64,000 nucleotides of DNA from Trichaptum fuscoviolaceum (GCA_910574455.1 CAJSYZ010000006.1:1-64000), one strand, 5' to 3'. Positions 1 to 12,589 are shown, counted from the stretch's first letter. Notes: generated by a model from the letters alone, not told the origin. Translations and numbers: made by a program.

Positions 1-2
1 GC

Positions 3-104
3 AGCACCAATAGCGGATTCGTGCAGGAGCGTCGAAGGAGAAAAGCACTCAACGAACAGTACAAGAAAATGGCGGATGCTTTGGGGATTGGGGTGCTTGA
101 GTAA
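3..104 (+). CDS. 3' end of a gene cut by the window edge
   Basis: An open frame enters from the left edge and ends at a TAA at 102-104. The visible C-terminus is basic and helical (it includes QERRRRKALNEQYKKMADAL) and closes with GIGVLE. The frame is open from the first complete codon. The next 150 bases are AT-rich, as expected of a 3' UTR. The family cannot be recognised from 33 residues. It could be chance, but the charged helix-like composition favours real coding sequence. Confidence 0.45.
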   Translation, partial: STNSGFVQERRRRKALNEQYKKMADALGIGVLE

Positions 105-255
105 CGAGGCTTCCCCAAAAAACTCTCAAAAACTATTCTCTCGCTTGCTTGTCTGAACAATGAAATAACCTGATACGATCTGGCAGATCTCCTGGAAGAT
201 TTACATTGTCAAATCTGACAGAGATAACAAGTAGTACTATTCCCGCTCACTGAAA

Positions 256-1226
256 TCAAGTTCTCGGTGCCCTGGTGGAAAAGAAACTCTGGCAGTCTGG
301 ATTTATTTGCTTGCTCGGCCCCAAGTTCACCCATGAACTCCCAGTTATTCGACTTGCACGTCCTGTCTCCTGTGTATCAACGCAAATCGCGTAGAGATTC
401 CAGCGCAACGCAAAGATGGCTTTGTCCGCAGCTGGTCGATACAAGTTCAGGATCTCGTACGCGAAGAGGATCCAGCGAACGAGGCGAGCTTGCGCACTGG
501 GGTGCCATAGGTTCCCGCACATGATTCTGTGAGACGCAAACGAGTTCGAGGTGGTCTCAACATGACTCAAAAGTGCCGATCTCTGTGAAGCAGTTGAAAG
601 TTCTGGTCAGACTCATCATGGGCACGCACGGTCTTCCACATCTCCCCGAACACTGCACATCTCCCCGAATGATAACATTGTGGTTTTTCTGGAGCGTCGA
701 GCGAAGCACGGACATATTAACGGTGGACGCCATGCGCATGAGCTCTTCCACCCCTTGGAACATCGCTTTGGGCGTATCCTCGCCAGCAAAGACATGCTCA
801 TACACGAAGTGTGCCCCAGCACGGACAGTATCAGGTTCGTTCGCCAGGTGTTCCAGCATCAGGTAAGTATATGTAGGGAGGTGTTAATCCTGATAAGTCG
901 CTGACACTCGAAACGTCTGAGCCAGCGCACTGTCGTCTGTAGGCTTCCAGAAGTTGTGCACATTCGGAATAGAGACCGACGTTGTGCGAGAAGCCAGGCG
1001 GGGGCCGCAGTTTCAGAGGAGGCGGAACACGACGCAGGACTTTATAGGTGTCGGCGACAAAGAAGACGGGCGTGTTCTCGTCATCAGTCTGACAATTGGG
1101 GCTGTCCTTCGGATGATTTCTCATCGGATGAATAAAGGTCTCAAATGGATTGCTCTTGAATTCATCTTCAGTTTGGATGATGTAGAGATAATTCCGGCTC
1201 ACCAGGTGACACAGCGTACCCAACAA
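256..1226 (-). pseudogene. Uncharacterised gene or gene relic, minus strand
   Basis: Three consecutive minus-strand open stretches (about 1226-890, 888-557 and 570-256) read like one protein. The first holds NPFETFIHPMRNHPKDSP and FFVADTYKVLRRVPPP. The second holds MLEHLANEPDTVRAGAHF and EELMRMASTVNMSVLRSTL. The junction near 890 needs a frame change but offers no good intron: the only GT-AG pair is about 25 nt. A frameshifted relic is therefore as likely as a spliced gene. On the plus strand CAG/GTAAGT at about 860-867 looks like a donor site, but plus-strand products look less protein-like. I do not recognise the family. Confidence 0.35.
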
Positions 1227-1299
1227 CTACCTGCGTCTCAAGACCGTGTATGCGAGGTGTACCTCATCGACCCTTGCTTGATGAACGAAAGAATGTCCT

Positions 1300-2269
1300 G
1301 TTGGCGTCGGCCTGTTTGATGGCAGCCCAGTTGGCACTTCTCAAGCGTGCTCCGTGTTTGAGGTAAGCAAGACTATCGAAGTACAAACATCCTTGGAAAC
1401 GAGCGGAGGCAAATCATGATCATTGCTGCTGTTGTCGTGAGTGAGTGAGGTGTGTCGGTTGAAGAAATTGAGCTGGAGGATAAGTAAAATAATAAATAAA
1501 CTGAAAGTAGACCACAGAAGCAGGGAAAAGGTACGAAAAAATAATAAGATAAAAACCACAATAACAAGAGAAAACAGGCTACACAGAGAATAAAACTAGG
1601 AATGGAAGATTTAGGCTACACATGAGATTAAAAAGACAGTTTACCAGGAACGAAGGAGATAAGAGAAAATGGGCGATTGGCTGGGAGCGTGAGAATTGGC
1701 TTACTTTCTGTAAAACTGGATTAAAGTTCACGACGACACATCACTCCCTCAGCTACGCTTCGTGTCGGGGAAAGTGCAGTATGCCAGTGTGCGGATCAAC
1801 ATCCGTCGCGGCATCGGAAGCTTCCAGTGCTCTTGGTTGTCGGTTTCAATGACGCCCAAACGGGTATGCACATCTGCGAACCTCGACACCGTTTCATCCG
1901 CGACGCAGTTCGGACCTGGCTGAAAAGGCAGAATTTTTAAATCCACTAGATCATCAGTAACTACATAACTATAACAATCAAAATAACCACATGTACCGCA
2001 ATTTACTCTTCCTCAGCAAAAGCCTCCTAATCTTCCTTCCCGTAAGCGGGTGCCTCAAATAGGCAGATTCTGTGATAGGCACCGTTTTTTCAGAATCGTT
2101 TGGAGAAAACCATTTTTAAGGACTACATGAGTGTAAGACTAACGAGTTCTGGACGAAACCTCGCTTAGCTGTATGAGATACAGAAAGCTTGCACACAGTT
2201 ACCAATCTTCTCCCAATTGACACTGCTATCGTCGGAATAAGAGCTAATCACGAAGGGTTGTATCAAGTT
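1300..2269. other. No supportable gene
   Basis: The stretch is AT-rich, with purine-rich runs near 1480-1700. A minus-strand open stretch at 1749-1946 contains ETVSRFADVHTRLGVIETDN, which reads like coding sequence. It has no recognisable family, start or splice context, so I record it only as a possible decayed exon. Confidence 0.4.
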
Positions 2270-2638
2270 TCACTCTAAGCGCAGCGCTTGGCGCAGGAAG
2301 CGACAAGCTGCATCCAGCGGGCTAAGCATCGCGAAGCTGATGATCGTGTTGAATAAATCCATTCCATCCATTACAGCATCAATGGTAGCGTCAACACGCG
2401 ATAGATCGTCTCCTTTCTCATTTCCAAAATTCTAAAGAGACTTATGGAAAAGGCCACCAAATATGACTTACACTCCATTTACTACCAGTATCTACATCTA
2501 TATCACCCAATACCAATCCACATTCTCCACAGACAAGGTCACCGATGCTGAAGGCATTGATCAAGCGAAGAAATTTGCACAGGACGCCGAAGATGATGTC
2601 GGACCGCTTTCCATTTTGCTCAACCTCGACACGTCGTA
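2270..2638 (-). pseudogene. TFIIB (SUA7-type) N-terminal relic
   Basis: Read on the minus strand with a 40-nt GT-AG intron (2432-2471) removed, this matches the start of the RNA polymerase II initiation factor TFIIB. The second half of the zinc ribbon and its hairpin are clear (GDLVCGECGLVLGD, then DVDTGSKW). After the intron comes the B-reader/linker-like stretch GDDLSRVDATIDAVMDGMD and NTIISF. The first zinc knuckle, normally Cys-x2-Cys, is degraded to a single Cys. The frame ends at a TGA (2270-2272) where TFIIB should continue into its two cyclin folds; none of those is visible. The intact family protein is about 310-350 aa. The intron shows a DNA-level copy. Identification rests on remembered family motifs. 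Confidence 0.7.
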
Positions 2639-2818
2639 AATAAGGTGGACAATGGTATGTGAGATTAGCATCAGATTACAAGAAACTGTGAAGGAAATAC
2701 AAGAAAAACGAATAAGAGAACTTATATTAATCGATGGCGATGAACTGCGGGCGGTGCTGCCTCTTGCGATGTACCGGATAGATCCGAGACATTACTGTAC
2801 ATTACACTGACTCGTTCC

Positions 2819-3295
2819 TGCGCTCCCGCACGCTACCGTCCGTTGTCGACAATCTAGAAAGAAAGGCTTCCTCGAAGGATGCTGTAGTATAAAATTGGGC
2901 TTGCAGGTTCTTGTGGGAGAAGCCGCCCAGGAGCTCCCTGAACAGGTCCTTGCTCTAGGACAACTTGGGTTCCCGAGGGACCGACGAGTCAAGCCCACAA
3001 CCGAAGGGAGGCGCAGCCTCTGACGAGGAGAAACCTCGGCAAACCCACAGGGAAGGCTAGGCCAACCGAAGGTCTCCATAGATAGTGCCACCCATGTAAA
3101 TAAACACTTGAGTACAATACTCACTTTACTTCTGTTCCACACCCTGAATCTCGGCAACAAGTAATGGGCTTTGATATTGCAGGTGGAATCTGCTGCTTTA
3201 AAAGTGGGTTGTAACCTCTAATTTGAAAGCAGGTAGCATCTGCTGGGCAGCCAGGCTGCATAATGGGAGCATCCACTATTTAGCAATGAGAGACC
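2819..3295. repeat. Dispersed repeat, module B, copy 1
   Basis: This stretch aligns with 19472-19935 in the same orientation. Shared landmarks are TCTAGAAAGAAAGGC, GAGGCGCAGCCTCTGACGAG, CCTCGGCAAACCCACA, the AATACTCAC boundary and the AGCAGGTGG...TCTGCTGC segment. Point changes are scattered throughout, so the copies are old. There is no convincing coding frame. It is followed by degenerate repeats and then by module A, the reverse of the order in copy 2. Confidence 0.85.
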
Positions 3296-3720
3296 ACCGC
3301 GACTGACTGGGCTTTTATTTAGCAAATAGCATCTGCTGCTGCGGGAAGCATGCGCTGGGCACACAGACAGCCGCGGCTGATTGCGCTTTTTTTTTATAGC
3401 AGGTAGCATCTGCTGCTTTGAAAGCGAGTTGCGTCCGAAAGGCCTTGACCAATAAGTTGGGTACCACAAATAAGGCCTCGTCCGAATGGCTTTGTTGAAA
3501 CAGGTAGCGTCCCCTAGGCGTTGAGCAAATAAGTCGGGTGACACAAAGAAGGCCTCGACCGACACAGGCATTGCAAGCTTTGTTATAGCAGATAGTGTCT
3601 GCTGCTTTGAAAGCGGCCCGGGGTAGCATCCGCGAGGCCTTGAGCAGAGAGCCAGGTGGTACAAATAAGGCTTTGACCGAATGACTTTGTTACAGCGGTT
3701 AGCGTCCGCTAGGCATTGAC
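3296..3720. repeat. Degenerate tandem repeats in the dispersed element
   Basis: Diverged units recur, built from TATAGCAGGTAGCATCTGCT, GCTTTGAAAGCG and AAATAAGGCCTCGTCCGAAT. Copies or part copies sit near 3340, 3400, 3480, 3560, 3600 and 3680. The same words occur in module B copy 2 (19800-19980). Unit length is irregular because of indels. Confidence 0.7.
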
Positions 3721-3749
3721 AAATGGGTCTTCATCTTGCATTCTTACGA

Positions 3750-3895
3750 AACGACATATTCGCGGTCTTCATTGTGTGTGTCGCCGCTGTCTTGAGGTTC
3801 GGAGCGTCAATGATGAAGAGACGCGACGCAGTTTGACGCGTGACGTACGCGTGCACCCACTTGTCTCGAGTTGTGGTATTTCTTCTAGCGTAACA
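3750..3895. repeat. Dispersed repeat, module A, copy 1
   Basis: This stretch aligns with 19290-19445. Shared words include GTCGCCGCTGTCTTGAGG, GCGTGACGTACGCGTGC and CGAGTTGTG. Here it lies downstream of module B, while in copy 2 it lies upstream. Confidence 0.8.
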
Positions 3896-3899
3896 TATG

Positions 3900-5470
3900 C
3901 ATCTTTCTCATTCTCATGTGAGCACAGTATCACATGACTATATCAAACCAAACACAACCATCTCACTATGCGACAACTAGTGACATAGCTCCCAGACTAA
4001 AGAAGCAATGCGCAGCAAAATCCACACCCATAGCAGTGATAAGATCTGCACATCGAGCACGTACGTCAAGAACAGTTTCAAGGCCCAAATGCACCATCAT
4101 GGATGAAAAATCTCTGAGCTGAACCGCTTCCTTTCACCAAATGGCACAATCACGCGTAAGCCTAAATTCTCACAGAGCAATGATGCTAAATCTGAGGTTT
4201 ACTGTTCGAAACAGATTCCCTGCTGCCAGACACTTTTTTTGCGGAATATCTTTGTGATATATAATAGTATCTATTGCGAACCAATTGATTTGTGGTCTAT
4301 TGTCATTCATAGGTAAAGACACATTCCTGTCAAATGGTATAGTGCCGCACTTATGCTCGCCAAGATATACCTCAGATTGGTAGCCAATTTGCAAGGACGT
4401 TCCCTATCTTTCAAAACTCTCGGATCTATTAAACAGACTCTCTCAGCCATCGGACAACGTCTCATCGACACTACAACTTCTATCCGCTATTCACCGTAGC
4501 AATGATATAATCAAAATACTCAAACAATACGGCCGGAGTAAAGCTAACTTTCACAGAGATATTTATTAGCAATTAGGTACATTTTGATTTTGTCCAAGAT
4601 AAACATTCCCTGCCCTTATCAAATTTTAAATATACGAAAAAGTAACTTTATCGCATATGTATATCGGTTGGATTGTGATATAACACTCCGACCCCGCTAG
4701 TTCAGGACATAAAAGGAGTACGAAAGTCGACGACTTCCGAACTGCTTTAGTGAATACATCCAACTGTTGTACACATATACTTTATATAATGTCTAGCATA
4801 CCGTCAACATTGATCCGAATCGGCTCACTGATAATTATTTTTTTCCATGAATACTCATTCAGAGAGAATGCAATGTAAAGCGGTAGCAGACGGTTGGCTG
4901 GTCATATATAGAAAACTAACAAATCAGGAAAGGACAGAGAGGTAAACAAATGGATGGAATTAAGAAAGAAGTGAGTCTGGGGAAGAAGGGATTTTGAGAA
5001 AATCACTGGCATAAAACAACGAGATATTTTCCGATCGGGAAAGAAGTAAAGTGGCATTAGGACAAATGTCAAACATCGGAAACAGTTCTATCTTCTTCTA
5101 TCCCATATATACAATATCGGACATGCTTCTGAAACCTAACCCTGTTCTTAGTCTTATGTACTCGACAAACTGGGCAGAGGAGACGATCGACATATAACTC
5201 CCTGTCGACAAAAAAGACTTTTCCATCTGTAGAGCAGTTAGTAACTCTATCTACATAGTCACAGTATAAGATACGTACATTTGCTAGTCACTTTCACAGG
5301 TGATTCATGGAAATCACGCTCATGTTTGAGCCTAGCTTGATATCCACGGATTGCTGTATTGCACGTAGCTTTAGTGCAAATGTACGAAAGCATGGCCGAG
5401 TCTGGAATATAATAGAAAATTAGAAACATAGTAACATATGTCTAATAAAACTATCAGACTTAAAACTTAA
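3900..5470. other. AT-rich intergenic, nothing recognised
   Basis: I see no coding stretch with a family signature, no splice-supported model, and no RNA gene. Short open frames here have the composition of random AT-rich DNA. Confidence 0.5.
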
Positions 5471-5671
5471 TGCTTTAATTAGGAAGATAGAAAGAAAGAT
5501 CAAGAACATTTCGAACGAAAGCCAATCTCTTTATACTACCTGATACAAATACATACAAATATTTAACAACAACAATAGATAATTCGGGAGGACCAGCATG
5601 ACTGGCAAGGCCCGATACCCCTCCCAAATTTCCCAAAACATTAATCAAAACAAAAAAGTTAAAAATACTAC

Positions 5672-6345
5672 CGATTATAAATATGTACAAAAACCAAATA
5701 ACAAACGGAGAAGAACGGGGGCCGTCGCAATGTCGCGCTGATTGAAGGACATGGGGCTCGTCAGGGGAACGACATGTATACAATGGCAACGCAGTACAGG
5801 CTCGACGAGGAAAAAGACAACAAGAGCAATAGTTATCACGTCCGCCAATGTCCCCATTGCTTCCCGTATGTCGCTAGCGATAATCCGGCCCAATGGAATA
5901 TTGTCTGTGATAATATCTAACAATACACTAGGCTAAAATGCCTCGATGTACTAATCAGTCCGCCTTTGCAAGTGTTAAAAGAGTGGATCGGAAAGAAAAT
6001 CATCACAAGATGTAAGCCACATATAGTGTTGGAAGGAAGGTAGCAATGGCTTTGTCAAGCGAAGGAATGTAATCGTGTGGATGAGAGAAGAGCGTCACAT
6101 TCCAGAACCCGAGGCAAATAAGGCACCAGTAAAAGAAGATCCGGGTTGGTCTGAGGACCAAGAAGATAAATGCAGTTACAAGGATATTGAATACAAGTGC
6201 AAAGTCTCTGAAGTAGGTACATTGCGGGTACACGGTAGGAAACGCTGCTGACGTCAAGCCATGGGCTAGGGATTTATAAAGTTACACACTTACGCAGGAC
6301 CACAGCCACCAGTTGAGTCCTTCAACGAGTCCCTAGAATTAAAAA
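5672..6345 (-). pseudogene. Decayed polytopic membrane-protein gene
   Basis: The minus strand carries two hydrophobic blocks of one protein in broken frames. The upstream block (6257-6003) reads TVYPQCTYFRDFALVFNILV and FLVLRPTRIFFYWCLICLGF, followed by LFSHP and ATFLPTLYVAYIL. The downstream block (about 5930-5672) reads LLDIITDNIPLGRIIASDIR, followed by LADVITIALVVFFL. An apparent intron (about 6244-6289, GTAAGT...CAG) precedes the first block. Between the blocks the expected loop/TM segment is hit by stops and a frameshift. The arrangement recalls a multi-TM protein family of unknown function common in Agaricomycetes (from memory). The rest of the gene is missing. Confidence 0.55.
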
Positions 6346-7911
6346 AATGAATGGAGACATTCAGTGTGATGGAGAGGAGCATATGTGGATTCATCCGGGA
6401 GAACGACATGTATATAACTACAATGAGGTACAGTCTTTCCAAGTAGTTCAGCATCGTCGAGCTTGAATCTGGCTTTCCCCCGCTTTCATCAGTTCTTGTA
6501 CGTTGCTCACCTGTTTCTCCAGCCGGAGCTCAGCCAGCACGGTCATGATGTCAAGGCTTTCGCCACAATGTACATATTGAGGAAAGAGAGCATCCCCTGC
6601 TCGATGTCTGGGGCGCCACTACACAGGTGCACTAAAGATGGCCATGTGTTCTCCCAGCACAGTGGATAGTGCGAGGCGACAGAAGCAGGTGTCGCATGCG
6701 TGTCCAAGATTGCGGTGAAGCTGTTCCTCTATGGCTTCGATAAAAGCTGCTCAGCATGAGTCTTCCTGCTGTTCGTGGAGCCAACATGCATGAGCACCTT
6801 CCTCTGGATCTAGTGATACGTTTGACAACACAAGGGGGGTAATTGGGTTCTTCTTCGGATGTACGACGAGTGGCATTTTCAAATGCCAAAGTCCTACTTT
6901 TGGTGTTGGACTTATGGGAAACGGCCGAGGTTGTTAACTTTCGTCGAGCTTGTCAGTAAGCTACGGAAAATCATACGATGCCGCAACCTCACCCAATATA
7001 AACCAAATTAGTTGTCAACATCGCAAAAGTACTGCACAGATGCTCACGTTTTCAGAAGTGGTCTGCCACTTAACAAGTTAGACCAAGAATTCTGGACGTT
7101 TGTGTAGCAAATTCCTACACTGCGTCTGAGGGTTGGTCTGCATTACCATAGCAAAAGAAGACATGGATACTCACAGTTTCGGAAGAGAAACTACCGTCCA
7201 AGCTGATGGACCTAAGGCGTACACTGACTCTGATATTTAGTATGTGGTTGAAGTTTGATGTGCATACAGGCGCACGCACAGAAGACATGATGAGTCGATT
7301 TTACTTGTACAATTCTGGTACAAAATGGGGGCCTATCAGTCCTCCCTTTCGGTCGACGTCAGCATGAAGAAGCGCATTGCGTAAATAGTCACGTCTGAGG
7401 AAACAGGTTGGTGTTGAGGAGCGACTCGAGCCGGAGAAACATAGCTCTTCGCACCCAGCTCCCCGCTTCAATTCCCCAATTCACACTATGATTCCAGTAT
7501 CTAAAGAGCTTACCGTCACTGAATCATATTTGGTTTTGATATGTTCAGAAGAATAAAAGGACAGGGTCACCTTATTATCATTCTTTCACAATACCCTTTC
7601 AACTTACAACACTCGCGACTGAAGATGTATATTCAGACCACCGCATTCAACCGGTTTTTCATATATCCAAAAGACAGTTCCTGACATTGGTCACATTGTA
7701 AATGAGGGTTTGCTCTTAAACAGTTAAAAAAGCTAGCACACTAATAATAGAATCCGCTAAGCTGTAGTCGGAACATGTTTACCTATACATACGTACACAA
7801 CACCATAAGTCACCTTCATCACAACCACCACCATCGCATCTATTCAACAAAAACACATTTCTTACTACAAATCTGTCCTCAAGACCTACATCGACTCTCA
7901 CAACTCCACGC
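6346..7911. other. Intergenic with possible decayed coding DNA at 6430-6890
   Basis: On the minus strand around 6500-6670 two overlapping frames read like coding sequence (IMTVLAELRLEKQVSNVQEL and APDIEQGMLSFLNMYIV), but they need a frameshift and contain a stop. The family is not recognised. From 6900 to 7911 I see no gene; the last 300 bases are likely promoter and 5' UTR of the RING gene. Confidence 0.35.
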
Positions 7912-8769
7912 ATGCCGTCCGAAAGGACAACGATCGCCAATAAATCCATGTCCCAAACACGCAAATCTCAACGTATCAAGACGGTCGTCGACCTTACAAT
8001 CGATGATGTCGATGTCATTGACATAGCAAACCCACCCAGACCCAGCAACAGGAAAGCTGCTACATCCTCCAAAGTCACAGCGTCACCGTATCATCGAGCA
8101 CGAGGTACCAGAACCATCATTGACCTCACAAACAGCGACGACGACATTGTCGTGCTCTCGGACTCCCAGTACGACGACAAGGCAAAATCCAGGGAAATCG
8201 CAAACATGAAAAAGCAGATAACCGAATTCCAGAACGTAAGACTTCTACATGTCACTCAAAAGTCATGTCTAAGCACAACACAGGTTATCTCGGACTTGCA
8301 AGACCACATGCAGTGCTTAATTTGTCACAGAACATTGTGGAAACCATATACGTACGCTTACTATGTTTTGCTGTACCAATCCTATGCTGAATGGTGTTTT
8401 AGTTTGCTAGGATGCAAGCACACCTTCTGCAAGAAATGCCTATATGACTTGTTTAACAGTCACTTGAAGAAGGCAGATTCCTCATCCCACTCCGGTCAAC
8501 TCACACAAAGTCCCGAATCGGTTGGTTAAGATGATCTTAATTTTCAAGATCACATTACTCACCATTAACAGGACAATAATAAACCTCGCGAAAAGCTTGT
8601 TTACACTTGCCCGGCATGCCATGCACTCATTACGCAAAGTCCGCAAGAGATACTGCTTATTAAACGCACGGTAGAGATGGTCGCACGTATGGCAGACAGG
8701 GAAGATAGCCCACAGACAAAACAGACAAATGAGGCGGTCCCGCTCACATTCGATACATTTTTCTCTTGA
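7912..8769 (+). CDS. RING-finger protein with SUMO-interaction motifs (STUbL-like)
   Basis: This is a probable E3 ubiquitin ligase. The four-exon model is 7912-8235, 8284-8351, 8403-8520 and 8572-8769 (235 aa), with 48-51 nt introns and consistent phase. The C3HC4 RING is split over three exons: CLIC (exon 2), LLGCKHTFCKKC (exon 3) and YTCPACHALI (exon 4). The N-terminal half has two hydrophobic-acidic tracts typical of SUMO-interaction motifs, VVDLTIDDVDVIDI (about residues 26-39) and TIIDLTNSDDDIVVLSDS (about 66-83). SIM tracts before a C-terminal RING are the layout of SUMO-targeted ubiquitin ligases (RNF4/Slx8 type), which act in the nucleus on SUMOylated proteins. A helical segment (about 90-108) lies between. 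Without splicing the frame stays open through introns 1 and 2 and would hide the RING. The RING is certain; the STUbL role is inferred. Confidence 0.8.
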
Positions 8770-10747
8770 TTCAAAAGGTCTTTGAATTCTCTTTGCGTTC
8801 ATATGGTTTCGATTATACTCCTTTCGTAGCACACTCGTAATGATGATCTTTGCTTCTTCCGCTCTTTGCCTCAACACCCATCCACTCTGGATATATTCAA
8901 CTCAAAATATCAATAATACAATCAATTTGAAGACAAAACGACAGAAATATGCATGTTTTGACTCATAACAAAATCAGCAAGGGTCAAAACGCCATCCAGC
9001 ATCTTCTCCTCCATCTTCCCTCAGCACACGAAGCCTGGCTAACAGGGATCGGGCTTGCTTCAAATTATGCGTACGCACGCCAGACCTTCACGTGGCCACT
9101 GAAATGCCCAGGGTACTCATACAGACATCTCGCTCGAGTCGCAGTTTCTTGTCTTACTCAAACTCGAAGTCAATTAACGCCTTCCAGTGGTACTCAGGGT
9201 ACCAGAGTGGCTGCTGAAATTTCTCAACGTTTAATACGGATTCCGCTCGATAACCATAAACGAGCACCGACTCCAACTATATGGATTAAATCCATGCTGA
9301 GAAGATCGTTGAATTCTATTTGATGAAAGTTTTGTAGAGCGTTTGCACACCGCCAAGGTCTCGAGGCTCGATAGAGTGTTAGCTATCAATCCAAATAATA
9401 GAAACAAAGGCAATTTTGTCGAGCACAAGTTGGATATAGCTTTTGAAATTTTCCTGCTACTGGTAGTTCAAGCCGTGGACCTCGAAGCTCGCAACCTGAG
9501 CCACAACTTTGCAAGTGGGAATTCCTTTTGAGAAACCACTTGTAATGCTGCTCCGTATGCTTACTATATCCGATCATGATTCTGCGTGAACGGATATTAG
9601 CAACTGCAATAACTTATATGGAACAGACAACGTACTTTGATTTCTACATCTTCCGAGTCTACCTCTTCGCACAATGCTTAGTCCAGCCACAGATACACAT
9701 ATTGTCTCCGGTGACGCTTAAGTCAGCCAGGAATACTCTTAAAGGTGAGGGACCCGGTTTATTCTGCTCTCAATGTCAACCTCTGACATATCTTCGTCTA
9801 GAAGTGATCTCAACAAGTCTTCTTCGATACTGACACAATTGAATCACACCATGCAAGCTCCTCCATCGTGTAAAATCTCTTCCTCATATCAGATCTCCGC
9901 TCTCATAGAGCAATATTCTCCTGTACCTAATCCCCTTTTACTAATCGAACTTCATGTAGTCAGTGTAAAGACCATGGGACTTGAAGCGGCGCGATATGTC
10001 AGAGCGAACTGATGTCGATAGAACACCTTGTTCCACATTTGTTCCACAGTGTACCTACCAGGCAGATATCCCTAAATCAGTCACGTATTCCTTCAATCAT
10101 AATTTTATCTTTGCAAGAGCACTAAATATAGCATGGTAGTCAGAAAGGATACTATCATTAAGCCATTGCTTCTCAAACATGGTTGAAAAGCTCATAGGAT
10201 AACCACTAGAGGCTCTCGGAACGTGGTGGATTACATGAGAGAAGAATCACTGCAAGCACTAAAGATTATTCATTTCTAATTCATCACCGTTTTCCAACTC
10301 GTATAATTAATTCCTTCAACAGCCCCTGCTTTGTACCTTATCTACATCACAACAGACCGCAAAAGAACCACATCGCACATTCCCTCAATCACTAAATGAC
10401 TTCTCCCTTCTGTACCATAACCTCAATATTTAATTACCCCCATCAGCCACGCCAGCACAATGCAATAGATCATATACATATCCATGCCAACTCTCTATGT
10501 CACTTATCGTTGTGACTTGTAACAGACGGTTATCCGCTCAATTTCCAATAGTCGAACATGAAGTTGACTACACAAAACGCATCACAAAAGACTCATAATT
10601 ATATTGCCAATCCTCTACCACTTCATCTCTAAAGAATGGCTGACTTATAATTAGATAGGCATATTGCCTCCTCCAATTTCGAGTATATTGAAAGAAGCTA
10701 GAATTGCTATATTGATCTATGTAACCAGCCAAAAACCCACATAGATA
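8770..10747. other. Long stretch without a supportable gene
   Basis: Several open frames of 60-125 codons overlap on both strands (for example 8949-9323 plus and 9386-9577 minus). None has a recognisable domain or supported splice sites. The last part (10100-10740) is AT-rich and probably the 3' flank of the convergent F-box gene. Confidence 0.45.
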
Positions 10748-12238
10748 TCACATATTGCCACAATCGACACAATCTACACATCTAATAACTATGTCGGTAT
10801 TCGCTAGGCTCTCCGTCATCTTCTCAAGAAATCCGACCTCCAACATATTGCAATCACTATACGAAATCCTCTTCAACTCATGCCTACCATCCAAGACCAT
10901 TCTTCCCTTGCCATCGTCTCTAAATGCTTCCATTGGTAAGTCCGAAACTGAGATCTTCAACGTCGAGGTTGTCAATGGAAGATTATATAGTATGTCATCA
11001 ATCAGATAGAGCCGACATCTTCTCCATTCATCCTCTCCCAGATCTCCCGTGGCATTTCCCATTTCCAACAACTCGCACCTGGAGATCTTGAGGAAAAGAG
11101 TTTTAAGTTTTCCGAATCTTCTCCCCAAGACTTTAAGCCAAGCTCTACACCCCTCCGCTATTGAATTCCTATGTTCCCCATCTTCCAAGCAGACTTCGAT
11201 TTTCAGGAATCCGATATTGCAAGTATGGAAAATGTCTTTGAACACTTTGAATGCAGCTTCGTCCGCGTTCATAAACGTCACGGACAACCTCTCTAGCCAT
11301 GGTATGGCAATTTCCACTTTCCCTTCAACGTTCCAAATGTCCTCCGTGTAAAGATAAATCTCGAGATCTTTCAGGCTCTCAATACGCATGAAGAACGCTG
11401 CCGCTTCCTTTAGTTGTGTATCGCAGATACTGAAGGAACACGATGTCAAAGAAGGCGCATGAATCGAGGGAAAGCTTAGTGCCATCGACTGGCTATCGTC
11501 TATCGATTTTAACGATGGGAGTGACCAGTTTCTGTAGAAACATCTGTCATTCGCCTCTTCCGTTTCTTCAATCCCGTAAACTTTCATGTACTTCAGGTTC
11601 GTCATCTCCGCAGTTCCATAGTACTCCCGAATCATATCCGAAGTTTCCGCTCGAATTGTGAATGTGGCGGACCTCCATTTCCAGCACAACGATAATAACT
11701 TTCGAATCGAGACCAGATTCGCCTGAAATGATTTCCCTTTGATGATGACTTGGCCAAATGTCTTTTCTTCATCAATTACGACATCACAACAGAGGTCTTT
11801 CATTCTCCGTGTGATCATTTCAATTAAATCGACATTCATGGTGTTGCAAAGGCAGACTCGTGACCACAAGACAGCGGTGTCGATAATGATTGCCCGAAGA
11901 CTACTCGATAGCGCAGATACCGTTATCATATCCCGAATTGAGCTTGTCAGATTAAGACACATTAATGTCAGAATCTCGACTGGAAGACATTTTAGATAGT
12001 CCTTTCTTCTGGACGCCTCGCCAATATTGAGACCTGTCCTTAAAGATCCCTGACGAGTTCTGCATGACATATTTCAATATAATATAAGTACAGTTTAGAA
12101 GCGTATGAAACTTCTGACTTACACATCCCGCGCATTTTGATTCAATTTCAAAGCATCACAATCCCCTTCATCACTTGCAACTGAAACAGTATTGTTGCAG
12201 CCAGACAATCTCATCACACCATCGGTCTTCTGCGACAT
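10748..12238 (-). CDS. F-box protein with LRR-like C-terminal region
   Basis: The two-exon minus-strand model is 12238-12123 and 12059-10748 (475 aa), with a GTAAGT...GCAG intron of 63 nt. The first exon starts at ATG 12236-12238 and joins in phase. Taking the ATG at 12070 instead would start inside the intron. The F-box lies at about residues 60-105 (KCLPVEILTLMCLNL, then VSALSSSLRAIIIDTAVLW). The rest is repeating short leucine-rich stretches typical of basidiomycete F-box/LRR proteins. Such proteins recruit substrates to SCF ubiquitin ligases through Skp1; the substrate here is unknown. The C-terminus is Cys-rich (CVDCVDCGNM). It is not obviously a close paralogue of the two F-box genes at 48-53 kb. 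Confidence 0.8.
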
Positions 12239-12589
12239 CTTCTCAACAGTCTATATCATTCAACATTAGACGATAAAGCACATGACTCACTGCAGCAATG
12301 GACGAATACTCACATTCACAGATCAACCTTTCCTAAACAACCGCTCGAGTCCTCGACACGATATCTTCCAGCGTCAGCGCAATGTATTTTCAATAGAGAC
12401 GACAGTGTCTTAGACAACCGAAGATGATAGAATGAGAGTAACAGAGAAGCGCAGCATCCTCACGGATGCACAGTCTCATTAACGTTTTTGCTGGCACGTG
12501 ATACCAACAATGCGCCCGCAGCATTATACCATAAAATATATAACAAAGCACGGCCACATCCACTCTTATATAACAAGCAGTTAGAGGCT

